From Bacteroidales bacterium (GTDB lineage: Bacteria; Bacteroidota; Bacteroidia; Bacteroidales; Muribaculaceae): DNA of 64,000 nucleotides. The position numbers and the translations under genes were made by a program. The stretch covers positions 52,923-116,922 of the forward strand of contig CAAGDX010000006.1 of NCBI GenBank assembly GCA_900768685.1. The letters run 5' to 3'. Below the pieces are notes generated by a model, which searched no databases, had not been told where the DNA came from, and was given only the letters and a program-made list of their open reading frames with translations. Of the stretch, positions 28,091 to 37,094 are shown one piece after another. Within the stretch, counting starts at the first letter, position 1. Each line of letters opens with the position of its first letter.

Positions 28091-29785
28091 ATGAAAAGGT
28101 TTATTCTTAAAAATACTATTCTTTTTGCAATAATTGGTCTTTCTGTTTCATCTTGCTCTGATAGCAATGACAATCCCGATATTCCTGAACCCAATCCTGA
28201 CCCAATTCCAATTATTAGCGTAGGAGATGATATAGAACAATTTGAAATTGCTTTTGATGCAAGTCCTTATAGTGAAAGTGAATCCCTGCCAACATCCTCA
28301 GCAGATGCGTTTTACGGTGATTACTATGAGAATAAAACATTCTCAAAGGTAATAAGTGTTGAATTCTCGGATGCAAAGACGGTTATCACGGAAAATGGTT
28401 TAACAAAAGATGGCTCTGCAAAACTTATTCTTACTCCGAGTGCAAGTGTTGAATACGTTCTTTCCGGAAAGTGCAGTAACGGATTCTTCAAACTGGCTTC
28501 CAATGCCTTTGACATCAAAATTACTCTGAACGGACTTGACCTTACAAACCCGGATGGTGCCGCAATAAACGTACAGTCCAAAACACGCACATATCTGCAT
28601 ATTGCAGACAATACACAAAACACTCTTGCGGATGGAAATAATTATCCTGCCACTTCTTCTGAGGATATGAAAGGAACTGTTTTTACGGAGGGGCGTTTGA
28701 TTGTAAGCGGTAATGGTACTCTTGACATCAATGCAAACTGTAAAAATGCTATAGCAAGCGACAGTTATATTTTATTCCGTCCGGGACATGTGATAAATAT
28801 CATAAATACTGCAAGCAATGGCGTGAAAGCAAAAGATGCCGTTTACCTCAATGGTGGTGTTCTGAATATTGATGTAGCTGCAAATACGTCAAAAGGTATA
28901 AACTCGGAAGGCAGTATCACAATATCCGGTGGCAGAACCACTATTATTTCAAATGGTGAAAGTGAATACAATGGAATAGACCTTTCAAACTCTGCTGCTA
29001 TTAAATGTGATTTGAATTATGTTCAAAATGGAGGTATTGTATATCTTCAAACTAATGGTAAAGGAGCTAAGGCTATAAATTGCAATCAAAGCATTACTAT
29101 AAACGGAGGGGAGATTTATGCTCGCGTTACCGGTGGAAAATATGTTTACAATACTACATTGACATCAAATAGCAAAGGTATAAATGCAGATGCTGATGTG
29201 ACTATAAACGATGGAACAGTAAAAGTTATTGTAAGCAATATTGTAAGCGGGGAGGGTCTTGAAAGTAAGACCAATTTGTCTGTTAAAGGCGGACTTGTAG
29301 AAGTGTCTTCAAAAGATGATTGCCTTAAAGCAACCCAATCCGTCACTATTGCAGGTGGTAAAATATATGCGTATAGCCATAATGCAGACGGTATTGACTG
29401 TTTGGGAAAAGTGTCCGTAACTGGTGGTGTAGCAGTAATTAACGGTGAAGTAAATAATGAAGGCATAGACTGTGACCAAAATGAATTTATAGTTTCCGGA
29501 GGAACTTTTGTTTCTGTAGGTTCTGCAAATAGCATTGTCACTTCTTTTGCTCAGAAGTGTTTTGTTTATGATAAAAATGTGGAAGCGGGAACAGTGCTAT
29601 CTTTATATGATGTGGCTTCTTCCGATTCGGAATCATATCTCATCCGGTTTAAGATGCCTCGCACCTACAATCCGTGTTCTCTTTTAGTCTCTACTCCAAA
29701 AATGACTTCCGGTACCGGTGTTTATGCCATAAAAGAAGTAACTGTGAATAATCCTGATGGTATTTTCCATGGTTTGGCATATTAA
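28091..29785 (+). CDS. Cthe_2159-type beta-helix carbohydrate-binding surface lipoprotein
   Basis: The 564-residue product has a lipoprotein signal with lipobox VSSC and acidic residues after the cysteine (CSDSNDNPD), the pattern for display on the outer face. A Pro/Asp linker (IPEPNPDPIP) precedes a right-handed parallel beta-helix from about 100 to 480. Its repeats (VTINDGTVKV, VSVTGGVAVI, FIVSGGTFV) match the Cthe_2159 family, known for binding acidic polysaccharides with calcium. It closes the VTC operon, where other genomes often have CotH instead. Binding of polyphosphate or uronic acid polymers is conceivable but not shown. Confidence 0.82.
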   Translation: MKRFILKNTILFAIIGLSVSSCSDSNDNPDIPEPNPDPIPIISVGDDIEQFEIAFDASPYSESESLPTSSADAFYGDYYENKTFSKVISVEFSDAKTVITENGLTKDGSAKLILTPSASVEYVLSGKCSNGFFKLASNAFDIKITLNGLDLTNPDGAAINVQSKTRTYLHIADNTQNTLADGNNYPATSSEDMKGTVFTEGRLIVSGNGTLDINANCKNAIASDSYILFRPGHVINIINTASNGVKAKDAVYLNGGVLNIDVAANTSKGINSEGSITISGGRTTIISNGESEYNGIDLSNSAAIKCDLNYVQNGGIVYLQTNGKGAKAINCNQSITINGGEIYARVTGGKYVYNTTLTSNSKGINADADVTINDGTVKVIVSNIVSGEGLESKTNLSVKGGLVEVSSKDDCLKATQSVTIAGGKIYAYSHNADGIDCLGKVSVTGGVAVINGEVNNEGIDCDQNEFIVSGGTFVSVGSANSIVTSFAQKCFVYDKNVEAGTVLSLYDVASSDSESYLIRFKMPRTYNPCSLLVSTPKMTSGTGVYAIKEVTVNNPDGIFHGLAY

Positions 29786-29792
29786 GAGACAA

Positions 29793-29828
29793 GGCTCTAA
29801 GAGCCTGTTTCGTGCGAAACAGACTCTT
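29793..29828. repeat. Palindrome containing a repeat shared with 63.7 kb
   Basis: Two overlapping inverted repeats lie here: GGCTCT-A-AGAGCC (29793-29805) and AAGAGCCTGTTTC-GTGC-GAAACAGACTCTT-type arms (29799-29828, one mismatch). The 14-mer TAAGAGCCTGTTTC (29798-29811) recurs exactly at 63692-63705. No T-run follows on either strand, so it is not a classical terminator; it could be a small repeat or a former mobile-element end. Confidence 0.6.
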
Positions 29829-29873
29829 AAAATGTAAGAAATAAGTAATATCTGAAAAATATATTAGAAAAAA

Positions 29874-29905
29874 TTTGCAGATTCCAAAAATAATGCCTAA
29901 ATTTG
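29874..29905 (+). promoter_or_regulatory. Promoter of the tRNA-Cys gene
   Basis: TTTG (29874-29877), 20 bases, then TAAATTTG (29898-29905): a full match to the Bacteroidetes -33/-7 consensus, 21 bases before the tRNA. Confidence 0.75.
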
Positions 29906-29925
29906 CACTCGCAAAACCGCAACAA

Positions 29926-29996
29926 GGTTCCTTGGCCGAGTGGTTAGGCACCGGTCTGCAAAACCGTTTACAGCAGTTCGATTCTGCTAGGAACCT
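29926..29996 (+). tRNA. tRNA-Cys (anticodon GCA)
   Basis: A 7-bp acceptor stem (GGTTCCT with AGGAACC), a D arm (GGCCGAGTGGTTAGGC), an anticodon loop CTGCAAA with GCA at 29958-29960, and a T arm (CAGCAGTTCGATTCTGCTA with the normal TTCGA loop) define the gene. The variable region is short. The discriminator is T29996 and the CCA end is not encoded. A consensus promoter precedes it and a hairpin terminator follows. Confidence 0.96.
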
Positions 29997-30004
29997 CAAA
30001 AATG

Positions 30005-30033
30005 ATGCTCGCTTCGGCGGGCATTGTTGTTTT
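30005..30033 (+). terminator. Terminator of tRNA-Cys
   Basis: ATGCTCGC-TTCG-GCGGGCAT (one G-T wobble, a stable TTCG tetraloop) is followed by TGTTGTTTT. Confidence 0.8.
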
Positions 30034-30089
30034 ATATATACTGCAAAACTGCAATATAGAAGACTGATTGCAAAAAACATAATTTAAAA

Positions 30090-30121
30090 TTGTAATAATT
30101 GTGAAAAATTATATAACTTTG
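30090..30121 (+). promoter_or_regulatory. Promoter of the coiled-coil protein gene
   Basis: TTG (30090-30092), 21 bases, then TAACTTTG (30114-30121): a full Bacteroidetes-type promoter about 40 bases before the ATG. Confidence 0.65.
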
Positions 30122-30161
30122 GAGAGAATTTGGAATATAATTTTTTAATCCCTGTTTTGAT

Positions 30162-31691
30162 ATGCCTTTTTTTGAAAATATTAAGAAATTATTCGGTTTC
30201 GGTGACGAATATGATGACGAGTATGGTGAAGATGCTACTGTGACTATGAGGTCTCCTGTTGACAATTCACCGTCTAAGACCGATGTTGATATAAAAAATA
30301 CGGATGAGGAAGAAATAATTTCGCCTGTGGCTGATAATGTGCCCGTTGAAAAGATTTTTGAGCATGTTGTGCAGGTGTTCAATAAATCACTTCCGGAATT
30401 TTTGGCAACATCTGTGGACACAGAGCAGCAGAAAAAATATCTTTTTGACACTTTAGATAATTCTATAAAAGAATACCTTGCCGGAGTGAGTGAAACAGTG
30501 GCGGAAAATACTCGTCGCCAGTGGAAAGACGAAAGAAATAAAATTCAGCAGAAACTTGCTGACCTTTCTGAGAAAGAACGCAAAAGCGAAGAAAAAATCA
30601 CGGAGGCAAAAAATCTCCAACTCAGTGCAGAACGCCAGAAACGTGCTTTTGCCGAGCGTGTTCATGACCTTGAAAATCAAATTGCTAAACTTGAGGCAGA
30701 CCGTGAACAACTGCAATTGGAAAACCGTAGTTTGATAAATAAAGTAAAAGTTAATTCCGTTCAAGAAGGAGATTACGCAGCAATGCGTGAAGAAATTGCA
30801 GAACTCAAATCTCAACTTGAAATCGCTAAAAAGGCAGCGGAAGTTAATGAGAACGCGCTGGTTCAAACTAATGATGAGGAATTGCAGAAAGAAATAGAAA
30901 ATCTTAAAGCAAAAGTTGAAGAGTTAAGTGCTGACAAACAGACTATGGAAGAGTTAATCTTCAACTATAAAACTAAAACTGAAGTGGCAGACCAAATGGT
31001 AGTTGACCTTAACAACATCGCTGCTACAGCTAAACAAAGTCTTGCCGATAAAGAAAAAGAATGTGATGAGCAGAAGGCAAAAATTGAAACTATTCTTGCA
31101 GAAAATAACTCTCAAAGCGAAAAACTCAAAAATTCTGAATCTGCCGTAACTGAACTTCAAAACAAACTTACTCTTGCAAATGAAGAGTTACAATCCTTGC
31201 AAGCAGAGCTGAGTGAGGCTACGGAAAACCTCTCTATGCTGAATGAAATTCAGACTATGGTTGAAAAATTTGAGGAAGTGAAGAAAGATAAAGATACAAA
31301 GATTTCAGAACTTTCCAAAACTAACAAAAAACTTGCTGATGAGATAGACTCCCTTAAGGCTACTCTCTCACAAAATATGATGGACAATGCAAACACAATC
31401 AGTGTGTTGCAGCAAGAAATAACTCAGCTTAAAAATAAGTCCATAGAAGAGGAGGATATTGTTGATTCGGATAATGAAAAAGATAATAAGTCCGACAATG
31501 ATGAGCAGACGCTTAAAATCTCTGCTATAGATGAAACACTTGATAACACGGATTGGCTGTCACCATTCCCGACTGAAGATGAGATTAAAGCTAATGATAT
31601 AGTATCTGACACGGATTCTACATTCGGATATAAACCACCCGTTAAGAAAAACAATCCTCCGGAAGACTCAGGACAAATGAGTCTCTGGTAG
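30162..31691 (+). CDS. Cytosolic coiled-coil protein of unknown function
   Basis: This 509-residue protein has no signal peptide or membrane segment. A short N-terminal region (MPFFENIKKLFGFGDEYDDEYGED) leads to a folded-looking helical part (about 60-115) and then a long coiled coil (about 115-425) rich in Glu, Lys and Leu heptads. The tail is acidic and ends with a Pro-rich stretch and MSLW. I do not recognise the family. A FtsK/DivIVA-like structural or chromosome-associated role is possible only by analogy of shape. It stands alone between tRNA-Cys and the peptidase gene, with its own promoter. Confidence 0.8.
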   Translation: MPFFENIKKLFGFGDEYDDEYGEDATVTMRSPVDNSPSKTDVDIKNTDEEEIISPVADNVPVEKIFEHVVQVFNKSLPEFLATSVDTEQQKKYLFDTLDNSIKEYLAGVSETVAENTRRQWKDERNKIQQKLADLSEKERKSEEKITEAKNLQLSAERQKRAFAERVHDLENQIAKLEADREQLQLENRSLINKVKVNSVQEGDYAAMREEIAELKSQLEIAKKAAEVNENALVQTNDEELQKEIENLKAKVEELSADKQTMEELIFNYKTKTEVADQMVVDLNNIAATAKQSLADKEKECDEQKAKIETILAENNSQSEKLKNSESAVTELQNKLTLANEELQSLQAELSEATENLSMLNEIQTMVEKFEEVKKDKDTKISELSKTNKKLADEIDSLKATLSQNMMDNANTISVLQQEITQLKNKSIEEEDIVDSDNEKDNKSDNDEQTLKISAIDETLDNTDWLSPFPTEDEIKANDIVSDTDSTFGYKPPVKKNNPPEDSGQMSLW

Positions 31692-31773
31692 TGAACCTTT
31701 TTACGTGATAATACATTTATTTAAGAGCAATGTCTTTTTCAGATATTGCTTTTGAAATTATAAATAACTATAA

Positions 31774-33972
31774 ATGAAAATAAAAAATCTTTTCCTCGTT
31801 GCGGTTTTGTCCGCATTTGCATTTAATACTAATGCCTATTCTGATGCGGAACGTATTCAAGATATGTCTTTCTACGTTTTCCCTGAAAACATCACAAAGT
31901 CACCGAAACAACATACTTTTATGCCTGATGGTCAAACCTATCTGCAACTTAGTGATGATGGAAAAACTATAAGCAAATACGATATCGCTACCGGAAATCT
32001 TTTAGAAACGGTTTTGGACTGTAGTAAAACTCGTGAAACAAAGATAGACAAGATTGAAGGTTTTATCATTGATGAGAACGCTACGAGAATACTCGTCTTC
32101 AAAAATAAAGAATACGTCTATCGGCGTTCTTTCACCGCAGAATACTATGTGTATGAGATAAAAAGAAATATTCTTTTGCCGCTATCTGAAAATCACAAAC
32201 GCCAGCAGTCTCCTGTTTTTTCACCGGATGGACTGATGGTTGCTTTCGTTGCAGACAATAATATTTATCTTAAAAAACTTGTCTATAACACAGAGGTGGC
32301 AGTTACTACAGACGGCATAAAAAATAATATTATCAATGGTATTCCGGACTGGGTTTACGAGGAAGAATTCGGCAGAACATGCTCTATGGCTTGGTCTCCG
32401 GACAACTCCACGCTTTGCTATATTAAGTACGATGAAAGTAGGGTAAAAACATACACTTTGCCAATTTATTCAAATTACTGCAAGCCAATTAAGGAAAATG
32501 AACTTTATCCCGGCGAATTAACGTATAAATATCCGGTGGCTGGTGAGCAAAATTCCATAGTGTCACTTCATAGTTATGACATTGACACCAGAAAAAACAA
32601 AACTATTGCAATTGATGATTCGGAACTTGAATACATTCCTGCTATCCATTATGCGCCAAACAGTGATAAACTTATTGTTTCCACTTTGAATAGGGAGCAA
32701 AACAAATTCACATTGTACAGCATCAATCCAAAATCCACTGTTGTAAAAACGATACTGATAGAAACGGACAATGCTTGGGTGAATGAAGGTGCTTACAATG
32801 ACATTTACTATGGCGAAAATGATTTTGTGATGATGTCTGCACGTTCCGGCTATGTCCATTTATATAAATATACTTATGCCGGTGCACTGATAGGGCAACT
32901 CACTTCCGGGAATTTCAATGTGACTGACTATTACGGCACGGACAAACTTGGAAATATATATTTCCAATCCACATATTCCGGCGCTATTCACAGAACTGTG
33001 AATTATATAGACAAAAAAACAGGTAAAATTTTGTTTATCGGTGCAGATAAGGGCAATACTTCGGCTGAATTCAGTCCAAATATGGACTACTATATGCTCC
33101 GTTTCAGCAACTCCGTTACACCACCGAATTTTACTCTATATTCAACCGCAAAACACAAGAAAATACGTGAAATAGAGGATAATGCATCTGTTGCAGCAAA
33201 GTATCGTGAAGTTTCACATAAAGAATTTTTCACGATAAAAACGCCGGAAGTTGAGCTAAATGCGTATATTATTAAACCGTTCGGGTTCAGTGAAAATAAA
33301 AAATATCCGGTGATAATGCACCAGTACAGCGGTCCGGGTTCACAGCAAGTCCTTGACAGATGGGAAATTGATTGGCAGCAATATGCAGCAAAACAAGATT
33401 ACATCGTTGTTTGTGTTGATGGCAGAGGTACGGGTGGCAGAGACAGGGCATTTGAAACGAGCGTTTATAAACAATTGGGGCAACTTGAATCCGCTGACCA
33501 GGTTGCTGCTGCAAATTATTTAGCAACCCTTCCTTACGTTGACTCTGAAAGAATTGCTATAACCGGTTGGAGCTATGGCGGTTATGAAACACTTATGGCA
33601 ATATCCACGCCAAACAATCCATTTAAGGCGGCTGTGGCAATTGCACCCGTAACAGATTGGAGACTGTATGACACAATTTATACGGAACGTTTTATGTCCA
33701 CGCCTCAGCAGAACGAAGAAGGTTATCAAGTTGCCGCACCATCCAATTTTACCAAGAATATAGGGAATACGGAACTTATGATAATGTATGGAACATCCGA
33801 TGATAATGTTCACCCGGCAAATACAATCCAATATTTGTCTGCATTGCAAGCTCAAAATCGTTTTTGCAGCGTGTTGATGTTCCCTAATATGAACCACTCC
33901 ATAAATGGCTGCAATGCTCGTGCACAAGTCTATGCAGCAATGATGAAATTCTTTGATTATCATTTGAAATGA
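31774..33972 (+). CDS. Dipeptidyl peptidase IV-type (S9B) exopeptidase
   Basis: The 732-residue protein has a signal peptide (FNTNAYS, about residue 22), an eight-bladed propeller (about 40-470) and an alpha/beta-hydrolase domain. The catalytic triad is visible: S600 in GWSYGG, D676 in GTSDDN, H708 in NMNHS. The double Glu that binds a free N-terminus is E196-E197 in WVYEEEF. It should remove Xaa-Pro (or Xaa-Xaa-Pro) units from peptides in the periplasm; length and motifs fit DPP-IV better than prolyl oligopeptidase. Its stop overlaps the next start (ATGA), so the following membrane protein is co-translated. Confidence 0.92.
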   Translation: MKIKNLFLVAVLSAFAFNTNAYSDAERIQDMSFYVFPENITKSPKQHTFMPDGQTYLQLSDDGKTISKYDIATGNLLETVLDCSKTRETKIDKIEGFIIDENATRILVFKNKEYVYRRSFTAEYYVYEIKRNILLPLSENHKRQQSPVFSPDGLMVAFVADNNIYLKKLVYNTEVAVTTDGIKNNIINGIPDWVYEEEFGRTCSMAWSPDNSTLCYIKYDESRVKTYTLPIYSNYCKPIKENELYPGELTYKYPVAGEQNSIVSLHSYDIDTRKNKTIAIDDSELEYIPAIHYAPNSDKLIVSTLNREQNKFTLYSINPKSTVVKTILIETDNAWVNEGAYNDIYYGENDFVMMSARSGYVHLYKYTYAGALIGQLTSGNFNVTDYYGTDKLGNIYFQSTYSGAIHRTVNYIDKKTGKILFIGADKGNTSAEFSPNMDYYMLRFSNSVTPPNFTLYSTAKHKKIREIEDNASVAAKYREVSHKEFFTIKTPEVELNAYIIKPFGFSENKKYPVIMHQYSGPGSQQVLDRWEIDWQQYAAKQDYIVVCVDGRGTGGRDRAFETSVYKQLGQLESADQVAAANYLATLPYVDSERIAITGWSYGGYETLMAISTPNNPFKAAVAIAPVTDWRLYDTIYTERFMSTPQQNEEGYQVAAPSNFTKNIGNTELMIMYGTSDDNVHPANTIQYLSALQAQNRFCSVLMFPNMNHSINGCNARAQVYAAMMKFFDYHLK

Positions 33973-35246
33973 ACGATATTATTCAGCATAACGCAATGAA
34001 AAGAGGAATGTTCAGCCTTTGGCTTAATTGGACATTTCCGCTTGCATCAGTTATGCTGATAATATTTATAGCCCCATACTTCAGCAAAATAGTCACAGCC
34101 ATTTCTTGCTTTGTTGTAGTATTGGTATTTCACGGCTTGATACGTAATAACAGGCTGCGTGAATCTCCTTTTTGCTTCCTTATTCCTTATATAGTAGAGA
34201 TATCTCTATTTTGGGTGGGTTCTTCTATCTTGTTCCTTGAAATTTTTGGCGGCAATATTATTACGGAGTTAAGTGGTCAGCCATACAATCACCGTACGCC
34301 TATTATGCCGATATTATTTTTTACACCAATAGCAAGTTTAGTTACTTTGTGGATAAAAATCCGTAACTACAAAAATACGTTTTGCACGGATTGTGTGGCA
34401 CGAATGGGAGTTACTACGGAGCGTAGCCTTTTAGGTAAAATATATTCCAAAGAAGCGCAACTACAAGTTTTGCTGATACTTATAATCTCAGTCGGATTAG
34501 CTGTAGTGGTTTGGTATCATTATTTTTCTTCATACATTAATACGGATTTCAATCGCCGAGACAAATATGTGTTTGTGTATCTGCCCGTTTGTGTGTTTTT
34601 CGTATCGCTTTTAGCCTTGGGAATAAGGTACTACAACATACGAAAATTTTTGCTTAGCAAGGATTGTCAAACTTCTACTATTATTCGTTTTTTGATAATT
34701 TCAGGAGAAAAGATGTTCTTTGTGAATGATGGTTCTCTTATTGACACACCCGCTAAGATTACTCAAAAATTTACTGCATCACATAGCGATGTGAAACCTG
34801 AAGATGTTTTTCAGAATATAAACTCTATCAGGGATTTTACCATAAAGTTTTTGTATCAGAGTGCGGATTACAGGACAGTTTCAAATATTTTCCACTACGC
34901 CGCCTTTGTTCCGGAAGAATATATGGGAGAATTTAAGGGTGGGCAATGGATAGACTTGGAGCAAGTGCAACTTTTGTTCGGATTAAATATCCTCTCACAG
35001 CAGTTCCTGCTTGAATTAAGTCGCATTTACACCACTGCTATCACTTGGAAAACATACGACAAATCCGGCAAAAGAAGATATAAAATCAAGCACTACAAGC
35101 CCACATTCCGCTTGAGTGATATGAAAAATTGGGATGTTGATTTTAATGACCCCACGTGGCTATATGTGTCTGTGGTAAATGAAGATAAACCTTTTTATTT
35201 CATTCGCTCTTTGTGGCACAAATACATTTCAGGGGTTTTGAACTAA
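33969..35246 (+). CDS. Polytopic membrane protein of unknown function
   Basis: The 425-residue protein has about six transmembrane segments in its first 220 residues (about 20-55, 65-90, 105-125, 165-185, 200-220). A soluble C-terminal domain of about 200 residues follows, with conserved-looking motifs NDPTWLYVSVVNED and PFYFIRSLWHKYISG. A loop holds FCTDCVARMG, a possible metal-binding Cys pair. I do not recognise the family. Translation is coupled to the DPP-IV-type peptidase by ATGA overlap, so it may be linked to peptide use. Its last 18 bases overlap the convergent small gene. Confidence 0.75.
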   Translation: MNDIIQHNAMKRGMFSLWLNWTFPLASVMLIIFIAPYFSKIVTAISCFVVVLVFHGLIRNNRLRESPFCFLIPYIVEISLFWVGSSILFLEIFGGNIITELSGQPYNHRTPIMPILFFTPIASLVTLWIKIRNYKNTFCTDCVARMGVTTERSLLGKIYSKEAQLQVLLILIISVGLAVVVWYHYFSSYINTDFNRRDKYVFVYLPVCVFFVSLLALGIRYYNIRKFLLSKDCQTSTIIRFLIISGEKMFFVNDGSLIDTPAKITQKFTASHSDVKPEDVFQNINSIRDFTIKFLYQSADYRTVSNIFHYAAFVPEEYMGEFKGGQWIDLEQVQLLFGLNILSQQFLLELSRIYTTAITWKTYDKSGKRRYKIKHYKPTFRLSDMKNWDVDFNDPTWLYVSVVNEDKPFYFIRSLWHKYISGVLN

Positions 35247-35492
35247 CGACAAGTGAGTAGCGATGCTGTCCGGCATTTGCTTACCGATAGCTTCCATAGC
35301 ATTATCGTATTCATTCTTGTAATCCAGGGCTATATTGCCCATAAGGAGACAGCCGAAAAACAAAATAAATGCCAGCCAAATCCAAGCGTATGACGTATTA
35401 TTGGATTGGCTTTCACGTAATTGGTTAATTTCTTGTTTCAAGGCTTCAATTTCTCTCTTTGCACTTTCCAGTTTTTCTTGTACACTAACCAT
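35229..35492 (-). CDS. Small single-pass membrane protein with coiled coil
   Basis: The 87-residue protein has an N-terminal amphipathic helix with coiled-coil heptads (about 3-30), one transmembrane segment (AWIWLAFILFFGCLLMGNIAL, about 37-56) and a short polar tail. Its promoter (TTG-N20-TACCTTTG on the minus strand) supports real expression. Function unknown. It overlaps the convergent upstream gene by 18 bases at the 3' end. Confidence 0.7.
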   Translation of the reverse strand: MVSVQEKLESAKREIEALKQEINQLRESQSNNTSYAWIWLAFILFFGCLLMGNIALDYKNEYDNAMEAIGKQMPDSIATHLSLVQNP

Positions 35493-35522
35493 ACCGAAAT
35501 TTTATTAAAATACTTGACGTAG

Positions 35523-35553
35523 CAAAGGTAATCAATAATAATCACATTTACAA
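35523..35553 (-). promoter_or_regulatory. Promoter of the small coiled-coil membrane protein
   Basis: On the minus strand TTG (35553-35551), 20 bases, TACCTTTG (35530-35523). The start codon lies about 30 bases downstream. Confidence 0.65.
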
Positions 35554-35612
35554 TTTTTTATCACAAAAGTATTATTTTGACAGTCTTTACAAGTGAATTT
35601 TTTCTTGTTTTA

Positions 35613-35640
35613 CTTGCGTAAGAAAGAAGTTACCCGCAAG
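35613..35640 (-). terminator. Possible terminator hairpin after mnmE
   Basis: CTTGCG and TAA arms pair with TTA and CGCAAG with a two-base bulge. It sits about 50 bases beyond the mnmE stop. The T-rich stretch on the minus strand is weak, so confidence is limited. The rest of 35554-35690 shows nothing else. Confidence 0.4.
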
Positions 35641-35690
35641 GTGTCACAAGCGAATGCAAATAATGTAAGGTGCTTAAATTTAAGTAATTA

Positions 35691-37085
35691 TCACTTGCCG
35701 ATGCAGAAGCGACCGAATATTGTAGTAAGGATTTCTTGTGAGGTGATGGTGCCGGTGATGGTGCCGAGGTGGAAGATTGTTTCACGGAGGTCTTGGGCAA
35801 TAAGGTCACCGGAGAGGTTTGCTTCCAGGGCTTCGATTACACGAGCAGAGGAGTCTGCTGCATTGGCGAGTGCTTCGCAGTGGCGGAGGTTTGTCACCAT
35901 TATGTCGCTTTCTGCTGTATCACCGGAAATTATGTCTTGGAGAGCATTTGTGAGATTGCCTATTCCGGTGCCGTTTTTGGCGGAAATAGTGATTATAGGT
36001 GTGTCCGGTGAAATATTATGGCTTGCAAGTGCTGTCTTTATGCTTGAGATTGTAGCATCTGCGTTTGCTATATCCGTTTTGTTTGCCGCGATAATCAGTT
36101 TTACGGAATCGTCTGCGGCAAGTGCTTCTGCAATATGCGGAAAAGGCTGTGGGTTAACAGGTTGAGATGAATCTATCACGAGAATGATGATGCGTGCATG
36201 GCTCAGTGCGTTGTAAGCACGGTCTATTCCGATGCTTTCTATTTTGTCTTGAGTTTCTCGTATTCCTGCAGTGTCCATAAATCTGAAAAGGTAGTCACCA
36301 ATTTCTATGGTGTCTTCCACGATGTCTCGTGTAGTGCCGTGAATATCACTCACAATGGCTTTTTCGTCTCCGAGTATGGCATTGAGGAGTGACGATTTTC
36401 CGGCATTTGTTTCGCCTACGATGGCTACGGGTATTCCGTCTTTAATAGCGGCTCCGGACTTGAAAGAGCGGAGTAGGCGGGTGACTTCACCATGTACTTC
36501 CTTTGCGATGTCAAGCAGTTTGACTCGTGAAGCAAATTCCACGTCTTCTTCGGAGAAATCAAGTTCAAGTTCAAGGAGTGACGCGAGTTCGAGAAGCTGC
36601 TCACGGAGATTTTTGAGGCGAGTGGAGAAGCCTCCGCGCATCTGGTTCATTGCTATGCGATGTGCGGCACGGGAAGAAGATGCAATCATATCTGCAACTG
36701 CTTCTGCCTGAGCCAAATCCATTTTTCCGGAAACGAAAGAGCGGCGAGTAAATTCACCGGGTTCTGCAAGTCTTGCTCCTGCTGATAAGAGTGTGCTAAT
36801 GAGCTGTCGCTGAATATATTTTGAACCGTGAACGGATATTTCCACCACGTTTTCACCCGTAAAGGAATTAGGTGCTTTGAAAACGGTGACGAGTGCTTGA
36901 TCCAGCGGTGCATTTTCCGTGTCTGTGATAATTCCCAGATGTGCCGTGTGAGATTTTGCCACATTCAGGTCTGCTCCTTTCCAGTGACGTGAAACGATAT
37001 CAATGGCATCAGTTCCACTGACTCTTGCTACTGCGATTCCGCCAATTCCGGGCGGTGTGGATATGGCACAAATGGTTTCAGACAT
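35691..37085 (-). CDS. mnmE: tRNA uridine-5-carboxymethylaminomethyl modification GTPase MnmE
   Basis: The 464-residue protein has the MnmE layout. An N-terminal formyl-THF-binding domain (about 1-120, with PPGIGGIAVAR) precedes a helical domain into which the G domain is inserted. The G motifs are GETNAGKSS (224-232), GTTRD, DTAGIRET and NKTD. The C-terminus is the diagnostic CIGK. With MnmG it modifies the wobble uridine of several tRNAs. It is 9 bases after rpe in a mnmE-rpe-dedA order read right to left. Confidence 0.98.
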   Translation of the reverse strand: MSETICAISTPPGIGGIAVARVSGTDAIDIVSRHWKGADLNVAKSHTAHLGIITDTENAPLDQALVTVFKAPNSFTGENVVEISVHGSKYIQRQLISTLLSAGARLAEPGEFTRRSFVSGKMDLAQAEAVADMIASSSRAAHRIAMNQMRGGFSTRLKNLREQLLELASLLELELDFSEEDVEFASRVKLLDIAKEVHGEVTRLLRSFKSGAAIKDGIPVAIVGETNAGKSSLLNAILGDEKAIVSDIHGTTRDIVEDTIEIGDYLFRFMDTAGIRETQDKIESIGIDRAYNALSHARIIILVIDSSQPVNPQPFPHIAEALAADDSVKLIIAANKTDIANADATISSIKTALASHNISPDTPIITISAKNGTGIGNLTNALQDIISGDTAESDIMVTNLRHCEALANAADSSARVIEALEANLSGDLIAQDLRETIFHLGTITGTITSQEILTTIFGRFCIGK

Positions 37086-37094
37086 TTCGTTTTT

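Noticed and set aside
29786..29925. Attachment site or integration at tRNA-Cys
   Set aside because: No repeat of the tRNA 3' end is seen nearby and no integrase is present; neighbours on both sides look like core genes.
36355..36711. A 118-codon plus-strand frame in mnmE
   Set aside because: It is the antisense of a region with all MnmE GTPase motifs.
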